Shown in pieces: positions 41,907 through 51,647 of a DNA stretch of 64,000 bases. This DNA is from Parabacteroides goldsteinii (GTDB lineage Bacteria > Bacteroidota > Bacteroidia > Bacteroidales > Tannerellaceae): positions 62,001-126,000 of the forward strand of contig NZ_JADNBB010000004.1 in assembly GCF_015550595.1 (NCBI RefSeq), written 5' to 3'. The notes below the pieces were generated by a model. The model did no database searches, was not told the origin of the DNA, and was given only the letters and a program-made list of their open reading frames with translations. The position numbers and the translations under genes are program-made. Each line of letters opens with the position of its first letter. The stretch's first letter is position 1.

Positions 41907-43613
41907 ATGAAATCAATTAAAATATTACTTGCAGGTAGCATCATGTTGGCAACGTTAGTTGCTTGTAATGATGATTTTATGGATCGTTTTCCGACAACAG
42001 ATATCAGTGATCAGAATTTCTGGCATTCGGCCAGGGATATGGAGTTGTATTGTAATGGTTTATATACTTATATTAAAGGACATGGTACCGGTCACGATAG
42101 AAGCCCGATGTTATCCGGTGATAACCAGAGTGATAATATGGCCCCTCAGGATTACGATAAAGTGGCTGCCGGCGAACATATAGTACCGGAAAGTTCTAAT
42201 GACAATGAATGGAATTGGACTTTTATCCGGAAGTGTAATTATTTCCTGGCCCGTTATCAGCAGGCAGAGATCAGTCAGGAGGAAAAAGATGCGTATGCTG
42301 CTGAAGTATATTTCTTTAAAGCCTGGGATTATTTTGAGAAAGTGAAACGATATGGAGATGTACCCTGGTTAACGAAAGACCTTACAACTGAATCGGAGGA
42401 GCTTTTTGGGGCAAGGGATTCGCGTGTTGAAGTGATGGATTCTGTGTTAGCTTGCATTGATTGGGCTATTGAAAAGCTACCGGCGAAAAAGAATGCTGTT
42501 TCCGGCCGTATCAACAAGGATGTAGCACTGATATTAAAGGCGAGAATCTGTCTGCATGAAGGAACATTCCGTAAATATCATCAGATTGATAATTCAGAAA
42601 AGTTCCTGAAGGAGGCTGTAAACATGAGTCAGACTTTAATTAAAGAAGGTCATTACCAGATTTATAACACAAATAATCCGGAGTCTGATTACCGTACGCT
42701 TTTCTGTTCTCTGGATTTGAAGGATAATCCGGAAATGATTTATTATAAAGTTTATGAAGAAGGATTGTTAGGTAACAGGACTAGTAATCTTTTGGAAGGG
42801 GGAGAATCAACTTTAGGATTTAGTGTGACAAAATCTTTAATTGATGCTTATCTTTGTGAATGTGGAAAACCGATATCTCTTTGTAAAGAACATTTCTTGG
42901 GACATGATAGTATTCAGGCTGAAATGTTACATCGTGATCCACGTTTGTGTCAGACGATCTGTTATCCGGGAAAAGATTTGCAACGGGATACGAAGAAACC
43001 ATCTATTCCTGGTTCAAATATTTCTACAGGAAATATTCCGACCGGTTACCAGATCATAAAATATTGGGTAGACGATCCGGCAGAATATTTACGTTATCAG
43101 AACGGTATTCTGGATGCTCCTGTATTCCGTTATGCGGAAGCCTTATTGGTTTATGCGGAAGCGAAGGCGGAATTGGGCGAGTGTACGCAGTCTGATTTGG
43201 ACCTGTCTGTTAATTTGTTGCGTAAACGCGCAGGTATGCCGGATATGAAAATCGATCAGCTGGTGAAAGACCCGATGTCTGATTTTCCGTCTTTACCAGT
43301 GCTGATAGACGAGATCAGAAGGGAAAGACGTGTGGAGTTTGCTTTGGAGAATATGCGGTATGATGATTTGATGAGATGGAAAGCGGGTAAGCTGATGGAA
43401 AAAACGGTTCGGGGAATGAAGTTTGTTCAGTCTCAGTATCCGACAGTCGTTATTGGTAAACATATCGATGTGGATAAAGAAGGTTTTATTTTGCCGTATT
43501 GGAATATTTTACCGAACGGACGTAAGTTCGATGAATCGAAACATTATTATTTCCCGCTTCCGACAGAAGAATTGGTTATTAATAGAAACTTAAAACAAAA
43601 TCCAGGTTGGTAA
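41907..43613 (+). CDS. SusD/RagB-like outer-surface glycan-binding lipoprotein
   Basis: The 568-residue protein starts with a lipoprotein signal (lipobox LVAC near residue 20) and has the SusD pattern: early DRFPTTDISDQNFW, TPR-like helices, PVFRYAEALLVYAEAKAELG and the C-terminal VNLLRKRAGMPD and EIRRERRVEFALENMRYDDLMRWKAG. It forms the lid on the SusC-like transporter. It is flanked tightly by the susC-like and sulfatase genes. Confidence 0.95.
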   Translation: MKSIKILLAGSIMLATLVACNDDFMDRFPTTDISDQNFWHSARDMELYCNGLYTYIKGHGTGHDRSPMLSGDNQSDNMAPQDYDKVAAGEHIVPESSNDNEWNWTFIRKCNYFLARYQQAEISQEEKDAYAAEVYFFKAWDYFEKVKRYGDVPWLTKDLTTESEELFGARDSRVEVMDSVLACIDWAIEKLPAKKNAVSGRINKDVALILKARICLHEGTFRKYHQIDNSEKFLKEAVNMSQTLIKEGHYQIYNTNNPESDYRTLFCSLDLKDNPEMIYYKVYEEGLLGNRTSNLLEGGESTLGFSVTKSLIDAYLCECGKPISLCKEHFLGHDSIQAEMLHRDPRLCQTICYPGKDLQRDTKKPSIPGSNISTGNIPTGYQIIKYWVDDPAEYLRYQNGILDAPVFRYAEALLVYAEAKAELGECTQSDLDLSVNLLRKRAGMPDMKIDQLVKDPMSDFPSLPVLIDEIRRERRVEFALENMRYDDLMRWKAGKLMEKTVRGMKFVQSQYPTVVIGKHIDVDKEGFILPYWNILPNGRKFDESKHYYFPLPTEELVINRNLKQNPGW

Positions 43614-43619
43614 TCGATT

Positions 43620-45071
43620 ATGAGAAAGATTTTTTATTCTGTAGCCGCCTTGGCTACATTGAATTGTTCGGTGTGGGCAAAGGGGAAAGAGACTAAGAAT
43701 GTATTGTTTATTTTGGTAGACGATATGCAGAAAACCTGCATTCATGCCTATGGCAATAACCAGGTCGTATCCCCTAATATCGACAGGATCGTCGATCAGG
43801 GTATTTCCTTTATGCATACCTATACGAACGGTTCTTTGGGAGGTGCTTTGTCGATGCCGAGCCGTGCCATGATCATGACGGGTAGAGGTGTCTATGAGGT
43901 AAGTGGAGACGGTGCGGTGATTCCGGAACAACAAGTTACCTTGCCGGAATTGTTGCGGTCTAACGGTTATGAAACGTTTGCCACAGGGAAATGGCATGCA
44001 GATCCCTTGTCGTTTAACCGTTCATTTGCCAAGGCAGAAAATATTTTCTTCGGAGGAATGCATTCGTATGCAACGGACGGGCATGTATCTCCCCGTCTGA
44101 ATCATTATGATCCGGAAGGAAAATATGAAAAGACCTTTATCGGAGATAAGTTCTCATCAGAAATGTTTGCCGATGCTGCTGTCGATTATCTGAATAAAAG
44201 AAGTAAGAATGATAAACCGTTCTTCGCCTTTGTTGCTTTTACTTCTCCGCACGATCCGCGTATGAAGCATCCAGAATACGGACATCACTATAATCCGGAA
44301 GATATGGAGCTGCCTGTTAATTTCCTGCCGCAGCATCCGTTTGACAACGGTGAGTTAAAAATTCGTGATGAGGTATTGTTACCCTTCCCGAGGACAGAGG
44401 CCATGATGAAAAAAGATTTGGCTGATTATTATGGAATGATCAGTGAAGTCGATACGCAGATCGGACGTATTATGAAAACTCTGAAGGACAAAGGAGAGTT
44501 GGATAATACCATCATTGTTTTTGCTTCTGATAACGGTTTAGCGGTAGGACGTCACGGACTTCTTGGCAAACAGAACTTGTATGAGCATAGTGTCTGTGTA
44601 CCGATGGCTATGGTTATTCCCGGCATGGAACAAGGTACCCGGAAAGATGTGGATTGTTACCTGTACGATATCTATCCGACCCTTTGTGATCTTCTGAATA
44701 TTAAGCCGGCAGAATCTGTTACAGGAAAATCGCTGGCTCCGGTATTGAATGGGGCGGAAAAACACAGGGATCAGTTGTTCCTGGCCTACAACAGTTTCCA
44801 GAGAGCTCTGGTGAAAGATGGTTGGAAATACATTATTTATAATGTGGATGGTGCCGTTACGGAACAGCTGTTCAACCTGCAGACAGACCCGGATGAAATG
44901 GTGAACCTGGCTTCTGATGCAAAATACGATTTCAAAAAACAAGCTTACAAGCGTATTTTGAAAGAAGAGATGAAAAAGAACAATGATTTCTGTAATCTGG
45001 ATTTACATTACTGGATGGGAAGACCGGGAAAGATGTCCTGGGATGAAGCTTCTAAATTGTATGTTTATTGA
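43620..45071 (+). CDS. Serine-type sulfatase (S1 family), secreted
   Basis: The 483-residue protein has a signal peptide (MRKIFYSVAALATLNCSVWA), the metal-binding start VLFILVDDMQ (Asp34, Asp35), and an active-site motif SMPSR with Ser78 where other sulfatases have Cys, followed by AMIMTGRG. Ser-type sulfatases need a radical-SAM maturase (anSME); none is in the window. ATGKWHAD, FVAFTSPHDPRMKHPEY and FASDNGLAVGRHGLLGKQNLYEHS carry further metal and sulfate ligands. It removes sulfate from a glycan imported or bound by the SusCD pair 6 bp upstream. The exact sulfated sugar is unknown. Confidence 0.92.
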   Translation: MRKIFYSVAALATLNCSVWAKGKETKNVLFILVDDMQKTCIHAYGNNQVVSPNIDRIVDQGISFMHTYTNGSLGGALSMPSRAMIMTGRGVYEVSGDGAVIPEQQVTLPELLRSNGYETFATGKWHADPLSFNRSFAKAENIFFGGMHSYATDGHVSPRLNHYDPEGKYEKTFIGDKFSSEMFADAAVDYLNKRSKNDKPFFAFVAFTSPHDPRMKHPEYGHHYNPEDMELPVNFLPQHPFDNGELKIRDEVLLPFPRTEAMMKKDLADYYGMISEVDTQIGRIMKTLKDKGELDNTIIVFASDNGLAVGRHGLLGKQNLYEHSVCVPMAMVIPGMEQGTRKDVDCYLYDIYPTLCDLLNIKPAESVTGKSLAPVLNGAEKHRDQLFLAYNSFQRALVKDGWKYIIYNVDGAVTEQLFNLQTDPDEMVNLASDAKYDFKKQAYKRILKEEMKKNNDFCNLDLHYWMGRPGKMSWDEASKLYVY

Positions 45072-45101
45072 TCTGATCTGACTTCAATTTCATATTTAGA
45101 G

Positions 45102-45160
45102 AACCGTATGTTTTCTTTAGCGCAATTTTATATTGTCGAAAAAGAAAGCGTACGGTTTTT
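45102..45160 (+). terminator. Terminator of the SusCD/sulfatase operon
   Basis: AACCGTATGTTTTCTTT (45102-45118) pairs with AAAGAAAGCGTACGGTT (45141-45157) over 17 bases, two of them U-G wobbles in RNA, followed by a T-run. A second small palindrome, CCGCATACCTATGCGG, is adjacent at 45161-45176. Confidence 0.65.
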
Positions 45161-45195
45161 CCGCATACCTATGCGGCTTTATGGAGATAATCATG

Positions 45196-45203
45196 TATAT
45201 TTG
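45196..45203 (+). promoter_or_regulatory. -7 element before ftsK
   Basis: TATATTTG matches TAnnTTTG and lies 55 bp before the ftsK start. No TTTG is found at -33. Confidence 0.45.
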
Positions 45204-45258
45204 CAAGTTATAAAAGATATCTCGGGCATATTTCGGATATCATTTAACGAGGATTTAT

Positions 45259-47781
45259 ATGGCAAAGAAAGCAACTACAACAAAACAAAATAGTAACAAC
45301 GAACCTGGTAAGTTAGCCTTGATGAAGATGTTCTTCACCAACGAGCGTACCCGTTTTATTACCGGATTGGTAATAGCTATTATTACCATTTATATCGGAT
45401 TATCCCTGATCTCTTTCTTCTTCACGGGAGGAGCGGATCAAAGTAAGATCGAGAATGTCCCGTTATCGGATTTGCTGACGAACAGAGGTTCGGTTGAGAA
45501 CTGGACGGGGGTGCGGGGAGCTGTCCTGGCAGACCTGTTGATGAACCGCTGGTTTGGTATCTCTTCGTTTATGATCCTGTTTTTCCTAGGATCGGTCGGA
45601 GCGAAGCTGATGAATCTGCGCAGGGTGTCGTTGTTGAAGCGTTTCCTATTCTGTGCGGCTATGCTTGTTTGGGGATCGCTGTTCTTTGCTTTCGTTTTTA
45701 TCAGCGGATATGAAGATACTTTTATTTATCTGGGAGGACAACACGGGTATTACCTGTCTGAAATGATGATTACCAATATCGGTATCCCCGGAACCATCCT
45801 GTTACTGGCCGGTATTTTCCTGATCATTGCCATATTCAGCAGCAAGAAAACGATACCGTTCCTGCAAAGCCTGCTTTCTTTCGGTTGGTTGAAGAACCGT
45901 CTGAAAAGAGAAAAGAAAGAAGATACAGAAGACGATACGACTTCGGAAGACGATACCGCATCCGAACATCTTATTGCCGACCAGCCGGACGAACGACCGG
46001 AAACGGATGATTTTGTTTTTGATACGGCAAAAGAAATGGAGTCTGCCGACGAGGTGGAACGCTACCGTAAGCCTGAACCGCGTACTGAAACCTATTCGAA
46101 TATATCCAACGACGATACATTTGAAGTAACAGTCCCACAGGAGGAAGAAGCGTATGATATTCCGGATGCGGGAAATCAACCCGATGATCCGGAAGACCTT
46201 CCGGGAGATCCTCGCTTTACAGTCGAGGTTCCGACCGGTGACGACGAAGTGTATGATGCCTCTGCTTTGGGTGATTATGACCCGAAACTGGATTTGTCCA
46301 ACTTCCGTAATCCTCCGATCGAACTGCTGAAAAAATACGATGTGAGCGAACATCAGGTCGACATGGAAGAACAGATGGCTAACCAGAAACGTATCAAACA
46401 GACTTTGGAAAGTTTCGGTATCAGTATCTCTTCTATCAAGGCGACAGTGGGTCCGACCATTACATTATATGAAGTAATTCCGGATACCGGTGTCCGTATC
46501 TCGAAGATCAAGAACCTGGAAGATGATATTGCCCTGAACCTGTCGGCTTTGGGTATCCGTATCATTGCCCCGATGCCGGGTAAGGGAACGATCGGTATCG
46601 AGGTTCCGAACAAAGACCCGCAGATCGTATCCATGCAGTCGGTGGTGGCTTCTCGCAAATTCCAGGAGTCCAAATATGACCTGCCGGTAGTATTGGGTAA
46701 GACGATTACCAACGAGATATTTATGTTCGACCTGTGTAAGATGCCTCACTTATTGGTGGCCGGTGCTACCGGGCAAGGTAAGTCAGTCGGTCTGAATGCA
46801 GTGATAACCTCTTTATTATATAGAAAGCATCCGTCGGAATTGAAGTTTGTTCTGGTCGACCCGAAGATGGTAGAGTTCGGAATCTATTCGGACCTGGAAC
46901 GTCATTACCTGGCAAAATTGCCTGATGCGGACAAGGCGGTGATCACAGACTGTACGAAGGTGATTATGACGCTGAACTCCGTTTGTAAGGAAATGGACGA
47001 CCGTTATGAATTGCTAATGAAAGCGCATGTGCGTAATATAAAGGAATATAACGCTAAATTTACCTCCCGTCACCTGAATCCGGAGAAAGGACATAAGTTC
47101 ATGCCGTTTATCGTGGTGATTATCGACGAGTTCGGCGACCTGATCATGCAGGCAGGTAAAGAGATCGAAACACCGATTGCCCGTATCGCACAGAAAGCAC
47201 GTGCCGTCGGTATCCATATGATCATTGCAACGCAGCGTCCGTCTACCAATATCATTACCGGTATCATCAAGGCGAACTTCCCGGCCCGTATGGCATTCCG
47301 TGTGATGCAGATGGTCGACTCGCGTACGATCCTGGATGCACCCGGTGCCAACCAGTTGATCGGTCGTGGTGACTTGCTGTTCTCGCAAGGTGGAGAAACA
47401 AACCGCGTGCAGTGTGCCTTTGTCGATACTCCGGAAGTAGAACAGATCGTAAACTATATCTCCGGCCAGGCCGGTTATGCTACCGCCTTCCTGTTGCCCG
47501 AATATGTGGGAGAAGGTGGCGAAGATAAAGCTCCGGGTGCTGTCGACCTGTCGGATCGCGATCCATTGTTTGATGAGGCTGCCCGCCTGATCGTTATCCA
47601 GCAACAGGGTTCCACTTCGCTTATCCAGCGTAAGTTCGCGATCGGTTACAACCGTGCCGGACGCCTGATGGATCAGTTGGAAGCGGCAGGAATCGTAGGA
47701 CCGTTTGAAGGAAGCAAGGCTCGTCAGGTCTTGATCCAAGACGAGTATAATCTGGAACAGTTACTGAACTCTTTGAAATAA
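45259..47781 (+). CDS. ftsK: DNA translocase FtsK/SpoIIIE
   Basis: The 840-residue protein has about four N-terminal membrane helices (residues about 35-190), an acidic, low-complexity linker (about 215-350), the FtsK alpha domain, the motor with Walker A GATGQGKS near residue 503 and Walker B FIVVIIDEFGDL near 615, and a C-terminal gamma winged helix (LIQRKFAIGYNRAGRLMDQLEAAGIVGPFEGSKARQVL). It pumps chromosome DNA through the division septum and coordinates dimer resolution. The first gene of a housekeeping run, 9 bp before the LolA-like gene. Confidence 0.95.
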   Translation: MAKKATTTKQNSNNEPGKLALMKMFFTNERTRFITGLVIAIITIYIGLSLISFFFTGGADQSKIENVPLSDLLTNRGSVENWTGVRGAVLADLLMNRWFGISSFMILFFLGSVGAKLMNLRRVSLLKRFLFCAAMLVWGSLFFAFVFISGYEDTFIYLGGQHGYYLSEMMITNIGIPGTILLLAGIFLIIAIFSSKKTIPFLQSLLSFGWLKNRLKREKKEDTEDDTTSEDDTASEHLIADQPDERPETDDFVFDTAKEMESADEVERYRKPEPRTETYSNISNDDTFEVTVPQEEEAYDIPDAGNQPDDPEDLPGDPRFTVEVPTGDDEVYDASALGDYDPKLDLSNFRNPPIELLKKYDVSEHQVDMEEQMANQKRIKQTLESFGISISSIKATVGPTITLYEVIPDTGVRISKIKNLEDDIALNLSALGIRIIAPMPGKGTIGIEVPNKDPQIVSMQSVVASRKFQESKYDLPVVLGKTITNEIFMFDLCKMPHLLVAGATGQGKSVGLNAVITSLLYRKHPSELKFVLVDPKMVEFGIYSDLERHYLAKLPDADKAVITDCTKVIMTLNSVCKEMDDRYELLMKAHVRNIKEYNAKFTSRHLNPEKGHKFMPFIVVIIDEFGDLIMQAGKEIETPIARIAQKARAVGIHMIIATQRPSTNIITGIIKANFPARMAFRVMQMVDSRTILDAPGANQLIGRGDLLFSQGGETNRVQCAFVDTPEVEQIVNYISGQAGYATAFLLPEYVGEGGEDKAPGAVDLSDRDPLFDEAARLIVIQQQGSTSLIQRKFAIGYNRAGRLMDQLEAAGIVGPFEGSKARQVLIQDEYNLEQLLNSLK

Positions 47782-47790
47782 TCGTTATTT

Positions 47791-48465
47791 ATGGAAAGAG
47801 AAAGAAAGATAAAGATATGGCGGAAGATCGCCTTTATAGGTTTGTTATTATGTCTCCTTTTCGGTGTCAGAGTGATAAGCAGGGCACAAAATCCGGTATC
47901 GATTCTCGATAAGGCAGCTTCTGCCTACGAAAATTCCAATGGCATCTCTGCTTCCTTTGCTTTGAATACCCGTTCCGATATGCAGAAAATGTCGGAAAGT
48001 TTCGAAGGAACGATCAATATGAGAGGGGATAAGTTTACCTTGGTCACTCCGGATATGATTACTTGGTTTGATGGGAAGACGCAATGGAGCTACGTGGAAC
48101 GTAACGATGAAGTGAATGTCAGTACCCCTTCCGGAGAAGAATTGCAGTTTACCAATCCCGCCATTTTATTACGTGTATATAAGAAGGGTTTTACTCCTAA
48201 ATATATCGGGGAAAGTACGGCAGCGAACGGAAAAGCGGCTTACGATATAGAACTGACGCCAAAGAAGAAAGGAGATATCATCCGGGTGGAATTGCAGATC
48301 GAAAAGTTCTCGAACTTCCCGGCTGCAATCAAAGTCGAAGCAAAAAACGGCATTACCAATACGATCCATATCAGTAAACTGAAAACGGGTGTAAACCAAC
48401 CGGACGACTTTTTTGTTTTTAAGGAAGGTGACTATCCGGATGCAGAGGTGATCGATCTCCGTTAA
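47791..48465 (+). CDS. LolA-like outer-membrane lipoprotein carrier protein
   Basis: The 224-residue protein has an N-terminal signal segment (IAFIGLLLCLLFGVRVISRAQ) and a LolA-type beta half-barrel: ASAAYENSNGISASFALNTR-like start, FEGTINMRGDKFTLVTPDMITWFDGKTQWSYV and FFVFKEGDYPDAEVIDLR at the end. It should ferry lipoproteins through the periplasm. Gene order ftsK then lolA is common in bacteria and supports the call. Confidence 0.85.
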   Translation: MERERKIKIWRKIAFIGLLLCLLFGVRVISRAQNPVSILDKAASAYENSNGISASFALNTRSDMQKMSESFEGTINMRGDKFTLVTPDMITWFDGKTQWSYVERNDEVNVSTPSGEELQFTNPAILLRVYKKGFTPKYIGESTAANGKAAYDIELTPKKKGDIIRVELQIEKFSNFPAAIKVEAKNGITNTIHISKLKTGVNQPDDFFVFKEGDYPDAEVIDLR

Positions 48466-48519
48466 AAGACAGTAGAGTGATTCCTTAGATTAATTATCAA
48501 TTATCAATAAATAAACGCT

Positions 48520-49473
48520 ATGAGCAATTCAACAAATGAAAAGGTCCGTTGCCTGATTATAGGTTCCGGTCCTGCAGGATATACAGCAGCAATTTATGCT
48601 TCTCGTGCAAACTTATCACCCGTATTGTATGAAGGTATTCAACCGGGCGGACAGCTTACGACAACAACGGAAGTGGAGAACTTCCCAGGTTATCCGGAAG
48701 GTATCACCGGTCCGGAACTGATGGAAGACCTGAAGCAGCAGGCATTGCGTTTTGGTGCGGATATTCGTTTTGGAATTGCTACGGAAACCGATCTTTCCGC
48801 TGCTCCTTACAAGGTGACGATCGACGGTGAAAAAGTAATTGAAACGGAAACCCTGATCATTGCAACCGGTGCGACTGCCAAGTATCTGGGTATCCCCGAC
48901 GAACAAAAATATGCAGGAATGGGTGTTTCTGCCTGTGCTACCTGCGACGGTTTCTTCTACCGTAAGAAAGTCGTTGCTGTTGTAGGAGGTGGAGATACAG
49001 CTTGTGAGGAAGCTGTTTACCTGGCCGGATTGGCAAAGCAGGTGTACCTGATCGTCCGTAAGTCTTATCTGCGTGCCTCCAAAGTGATGCAGGAGCGTGT
49101 ATTCAATACGCCGAACATTATGGTATTGTTCGAACACAACACGATCGGCCTGTTTGGCGAAAATGGTGTGGAAGGTGCTCACCTGGTAAAACGGATGGGG
49201 GAATCGGATGAAGAAAAGGTGGATATTGCCATCGATGGTTTCTTCCTGGCTATCGGTCATAAACCGAACTCGGATATATTCAAACCGTGGATCGAAACCG
49301 ATGAGGTAGGATATATCAAGACAATACCCGGAACGCCGCGTACAAAAGTGGCAGGTGTCTTCGCAGCCGGCGATGTGGCCGATCCTCATTACCGTCAGGC
49401 TATTACTGCTGCCGGAACAGGTTGTCAGGCGGCTATCGAGGCTGAGCGGTATTTGTCGGAAATTGGAAAATAA
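48520..49473 (+). CDS. trxB: Thioredoxin-disulfide reductase
   Basis: The 317-residue flavoprotein has the FAD motif GSGPAGYTAAIYASRA near residue 17, the redox centre CATC near residue 138 within SACATCDGFFY, the NADPH motif VVGGGDTACEEAVYLAG, and AAGDVADPHYRQAITAAGTGCQAA at the C terminus. It reduces thioredoxin with NADPH. The thioredoxin gene at 57064 is a possible partner but lies 8 kb away. Confidence 0.95.
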   Translation: MSNSTNEKVRCLIIGSGPAGYTAAIYASRANLSPVLYEGIQPGGQLTTTTEVENFPGYPEGITGPELMEDLKQQALRFGADIRFGIATETDLSAAPYKVTIDGEKVIETETLIIATGATAKYLGIPDEQKYAGMGVSACATCDGFFYRKKVVAVVGGGDTACEEAVYLAGLAKQVYLIVRKSYLRASKVMQERVFNTPNIMVLFEHNTIGLFGENGVEGAHLVKRMGESDEEKVDIAIDGFFLAIGHKPNSDIFKPWIETDEVGYIKTIPGTPRTKVAGVFAAGDVADPHYRQAITAAGTGCQAAIEAERYLSEIGK

Positions 49474-49492
49474 CGAAAAAGTACTACCTTTG
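49463..49492 (+). promoter_or_regulatory. Promoter of the GHL10 gene
   Basis: TACCTTTG at 49485-49492 is a full -7 match and TTG at 49463-49465 lies 19 bp upstream. It overlaps the end of trxB. Confidence 0.65.
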
Positions 49493-49514
49493 CCCGCTGA
49501 ATAAATAAGTGGAA

Positions 49515-50993
49515 ATGAGAAAGTATTGCCTGTTATTCCTGGTCCTTTTATTGCTTCATTCGATTGGAGCAGTTGAATCTCCGAAGCACGAGATACGTGC
49601 TGTCTGGCTAACTACCGTCTATGGACTGGACTGGCCTAAAAAGCCGGCTACAACGGAAGCGGGAAGAAAGGCCCAGCAACAGGATTTATGCAATATACTC
49701 GACCGGTTGGCTGATGCGAATTTCAACACCGTATTTCTGCAAGTTCGTTTGCGGGGGGATGTTATTTACCGTTCGGCAATAGAACCGGCATCCAAAACTT
49801 TCTCAGGTAAATATGGAACAATGCCCGGATACGATCCGTTGGCTTTTGCGATAGAAGAATGTCACAAACGGGGGATGGAATGCCATGCCTGGTTTGTGAC
49901 ATTTCCTGTTGGTACGGAGAAGGCTGTAAAAGAACAAGGTAAATTATCTGTTGTAAAACGCCATCCGAAACTGTGTAAACGTCATAACGGGGAATGGTAT
50001 CTGGATCCGGGTGTGCCGGAGACTGCCGATTATATTTTATCTCTGGTAAAGGAGGTGGTGAATGGATATGATATCGACGGGATCCAGTTTGACTATATCC
50101 GTTATCCGGAGCAGGCCAAGAGTTTCCCGGATAAAGCCGTTCATAACAAATACGGTAAATCGCAAAAACTGCCTGACTGGCGGCGCGAGAATATCAATAA
50201 AATGGTTTATCGTATCTATGACTGGGTGAAACTGGTTAAGCCTTGGGTGCAGGTCAGCAGTTCGCCGTTGGGTAAGTATAACCGGATCGAACGGGTTCCC
50301 AATGCAGGCTGGACAGCTTATGAAAGTGTCTTCCAGGATCCCAAGATGTGGATGCAGAAAGGAAAGCAGGATATGATCGTTCCGATGATGTATTATCTGC
50401 ATGAAAACTTCTTCCCGTTTGTAGACAACTGGGTGGAGAATTGTAACGGGCGCCTGGTCGTGCCGGGACTGGGAGCTTACCGCATGGAGAAGAATGAAGC
50501 GGACTGGACGGTAAATGATATTACCGACCAGATTGATTACAGCCGTTATTATGGAGGTGCAGGCTGTACCTTTTTCCGTTGCGAGAATGTGCTGGATAAT
50601 TCGAAAGGACTTTATGATGAGTTGAAAGATAATTATTATAAATTCCCGGCCCAGCTATTGCCTCTCACCTGGTTGAGCGATAGGGTGCCCGCTGCTCCGG
50701 CAGAGATCCGTGTGGAGAAGGAGGGAAGCGACCTGAAACTGTCCTGGCAGAAACCACCGGTGGAGAAGGAAGATCTGACTTATACGGTTTATTATTCATT
50801 GACGGACTCTATCGATACGTCGTCGGCTAAATCTATTTTGGCTACCGGAGTGCGGGATACGGTACTTTATCTTCCGGTTGCCCCGAATGCGGAGAGAGGA
50901 TATAGCTTCAGCGTTTCGGCTTCCACCCGCTACCATATCGAGAGCGCTGTGTCTCCTGATACTTATTATTATCTTTCCGAATTTCCTAAATAA
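49515..50993 (+). CDS. Family 10-like glycosyl hydrolase (GHL10/YngK type), secreted
   Basis: An in-frame GTG lies 6 bp upstream; the ATG at 49515 gives a signal peptide (MRKYCLLFLVLLLLHSIGAV). The body matches GHL10: EIRAVWLTTVYGLDWP, NFNTVFLQVRLRGDVIYRS, GMECHAWFVTFPVG, DIDGIQFDYIRYP and QDMIVPMMYYLH, followed by a fibronectin-like C-terminal domain (APAEIRVEKEGSDLKLSWQKPP). The family is related to GH13/GH27-like barrels and is often linked to envelope or peptidoglycan-associated glycans; the substrate is not established. Own promoter overlaps trxB. Confidence 0.85.
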   Translation: MRKYCLLFLVLLLLHSIGAVESPKHEIRAVWLTTVYGLDWPKKPATTEAGRKAQQQDLCNILDRLADANFNTVFLQVRLRGDVIYRSAIEPASKTFSGKYGTMPGYDPLAFAIEECHKRGMECHAWFVTFPVGTEKAVKEQGKLSVVKRHPKLCKRHNGEWYLDPGVPETADYILSLVKEVVNGYDIDGIQFDYIRYPEQAKSFPDKAVHNKYGKSQKLPDWRRENINKMVYRIYDWVKLVKPWVQVSSSPLGKYNRIERVPNAGWTAYESVFQDPKMWMQKGKQDMIVPMMYYLHENFFPFVDNWVENCNGRLVVPGLGAYRMEKNEADWTVNDITDQIDYSRYYGGAGCTFFRCENVLDNSKGLYDELKDNYYKFPAQLLPLTWLSDRVPAAPAEIRVEKEGSDLKLSWQKPPVEKEDLTYTVYYSLTDSIDTSSAKSILATGVRDTVLYLPVAPNAERGYSFSVSASTRYHIESAVSPDTYYYLSEFPK

Positions 50994-51026
50994 TATTAAC
51001 GGTTAGGAGCGGATAGGTGAAAGCAC

Positions 51027-51034
51027 TATCTTTG
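51027..51034 (+). promoter_or_regulatory. -7 element immediately before the Cys-rich protein gene
   Basis: TATCTTTG is a full -7 match. It ends 6 bases before the ATG at 51041, so transcription would begin at or near the start codon and the mRNA could be leaderless. Confidence 0.5.
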
Positions 51035-51040
51035 TGTCGA

Positions 51041-51478
51041 ATGAAAAATACTGTAACATATCTGTTTATCGTTTTTCTGGCGACTCTTATTTTTTATGGA
51101 GGTGCCGGAGTGAACCTGATTACCTATTGCTGCGGTGATTGCCGTACCGAAGGAGTTGCAGTATTATTGAATGATAACTGTTGCGAAGTACACGAACATG
51201 GCTGTTGCAATGCCACCGATGAATCTTCGGTTTGCCACTCCGGCTGCTGCGAAGATGATTGCTGTGGCCTGGAACGGATCAGTTTCGACTGGAGCAGTTC
51301 CAATAATCCGATAGTAGAATTACAACCGGCAGTGACCGACCTTATGTCGTTTGCTTCTCCAATAGCCTCACTCGTTCCGGTTCCTTCCATAAAAGAATAT
51401 ATTGCACAGGATCAGGATGGCCCTCCCATTGTCTGCCCGCGTATTTACCTGAATTTACTTACTACCTTATTGATTTAG
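51041..51478 (+). CDS. Small Cys-rich exported protein (HYC_CC_PP-like), probable soft-metal partner
   Basis: A GTG 24 bp upstream is in frame, but the -7 box at 51027-51034 falls inside that extension, so the ATG at 51041 is chosen. The 145-residue product has an N-terminal hydrophobic segment (TVTYLFIVFLATLIFYGGAGV) and clusters of Cys: TYCCGDC, NCCEVHEHGCC, CHSGCCEDDCCG, then a DGPP motif near the C terminus. This resembles the HYC_CC_PP type of small Bacteroidetes proteins, as far as I can recall. The TonB receptor and the HMA protein downstream support a metal role. Confidence 0.65.
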   Translation: MKNTVTYLFIVFLATLIFYGGAGVNLITYCCGDCRTEGVAVLLNDNCCEVHEHGCCNATDESSVCHSGCCEDDCCGLERISFDWSSSNNPIVELQPAVTDLMSFASPIASLVPVPSIKEYIAQDQDGPPIVCPRIYLNLLTTLLI

Positions 51479-51647
51479 ATTGTCATTGTGCTTTTGCGGC
51501 AGCAATGTCTCTGCGATGTCACAACAGTGCCACGTAGATGACAATGTTTTGCCACGCTGTTGGCAAAAGCTTTCACTCAGGACAAAGCAGGCCTAACGTT
51601 ACGGGTCTGTTTGGACATACCTTCTTACTGAATCAAAATGTAAAGCA

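Noticed and set aside
45108-45293. 61-codon frame before ftsK
   Set aside because: It covers the terminator hairpin, the promoter and the ftsK start, and has no recognisable content.
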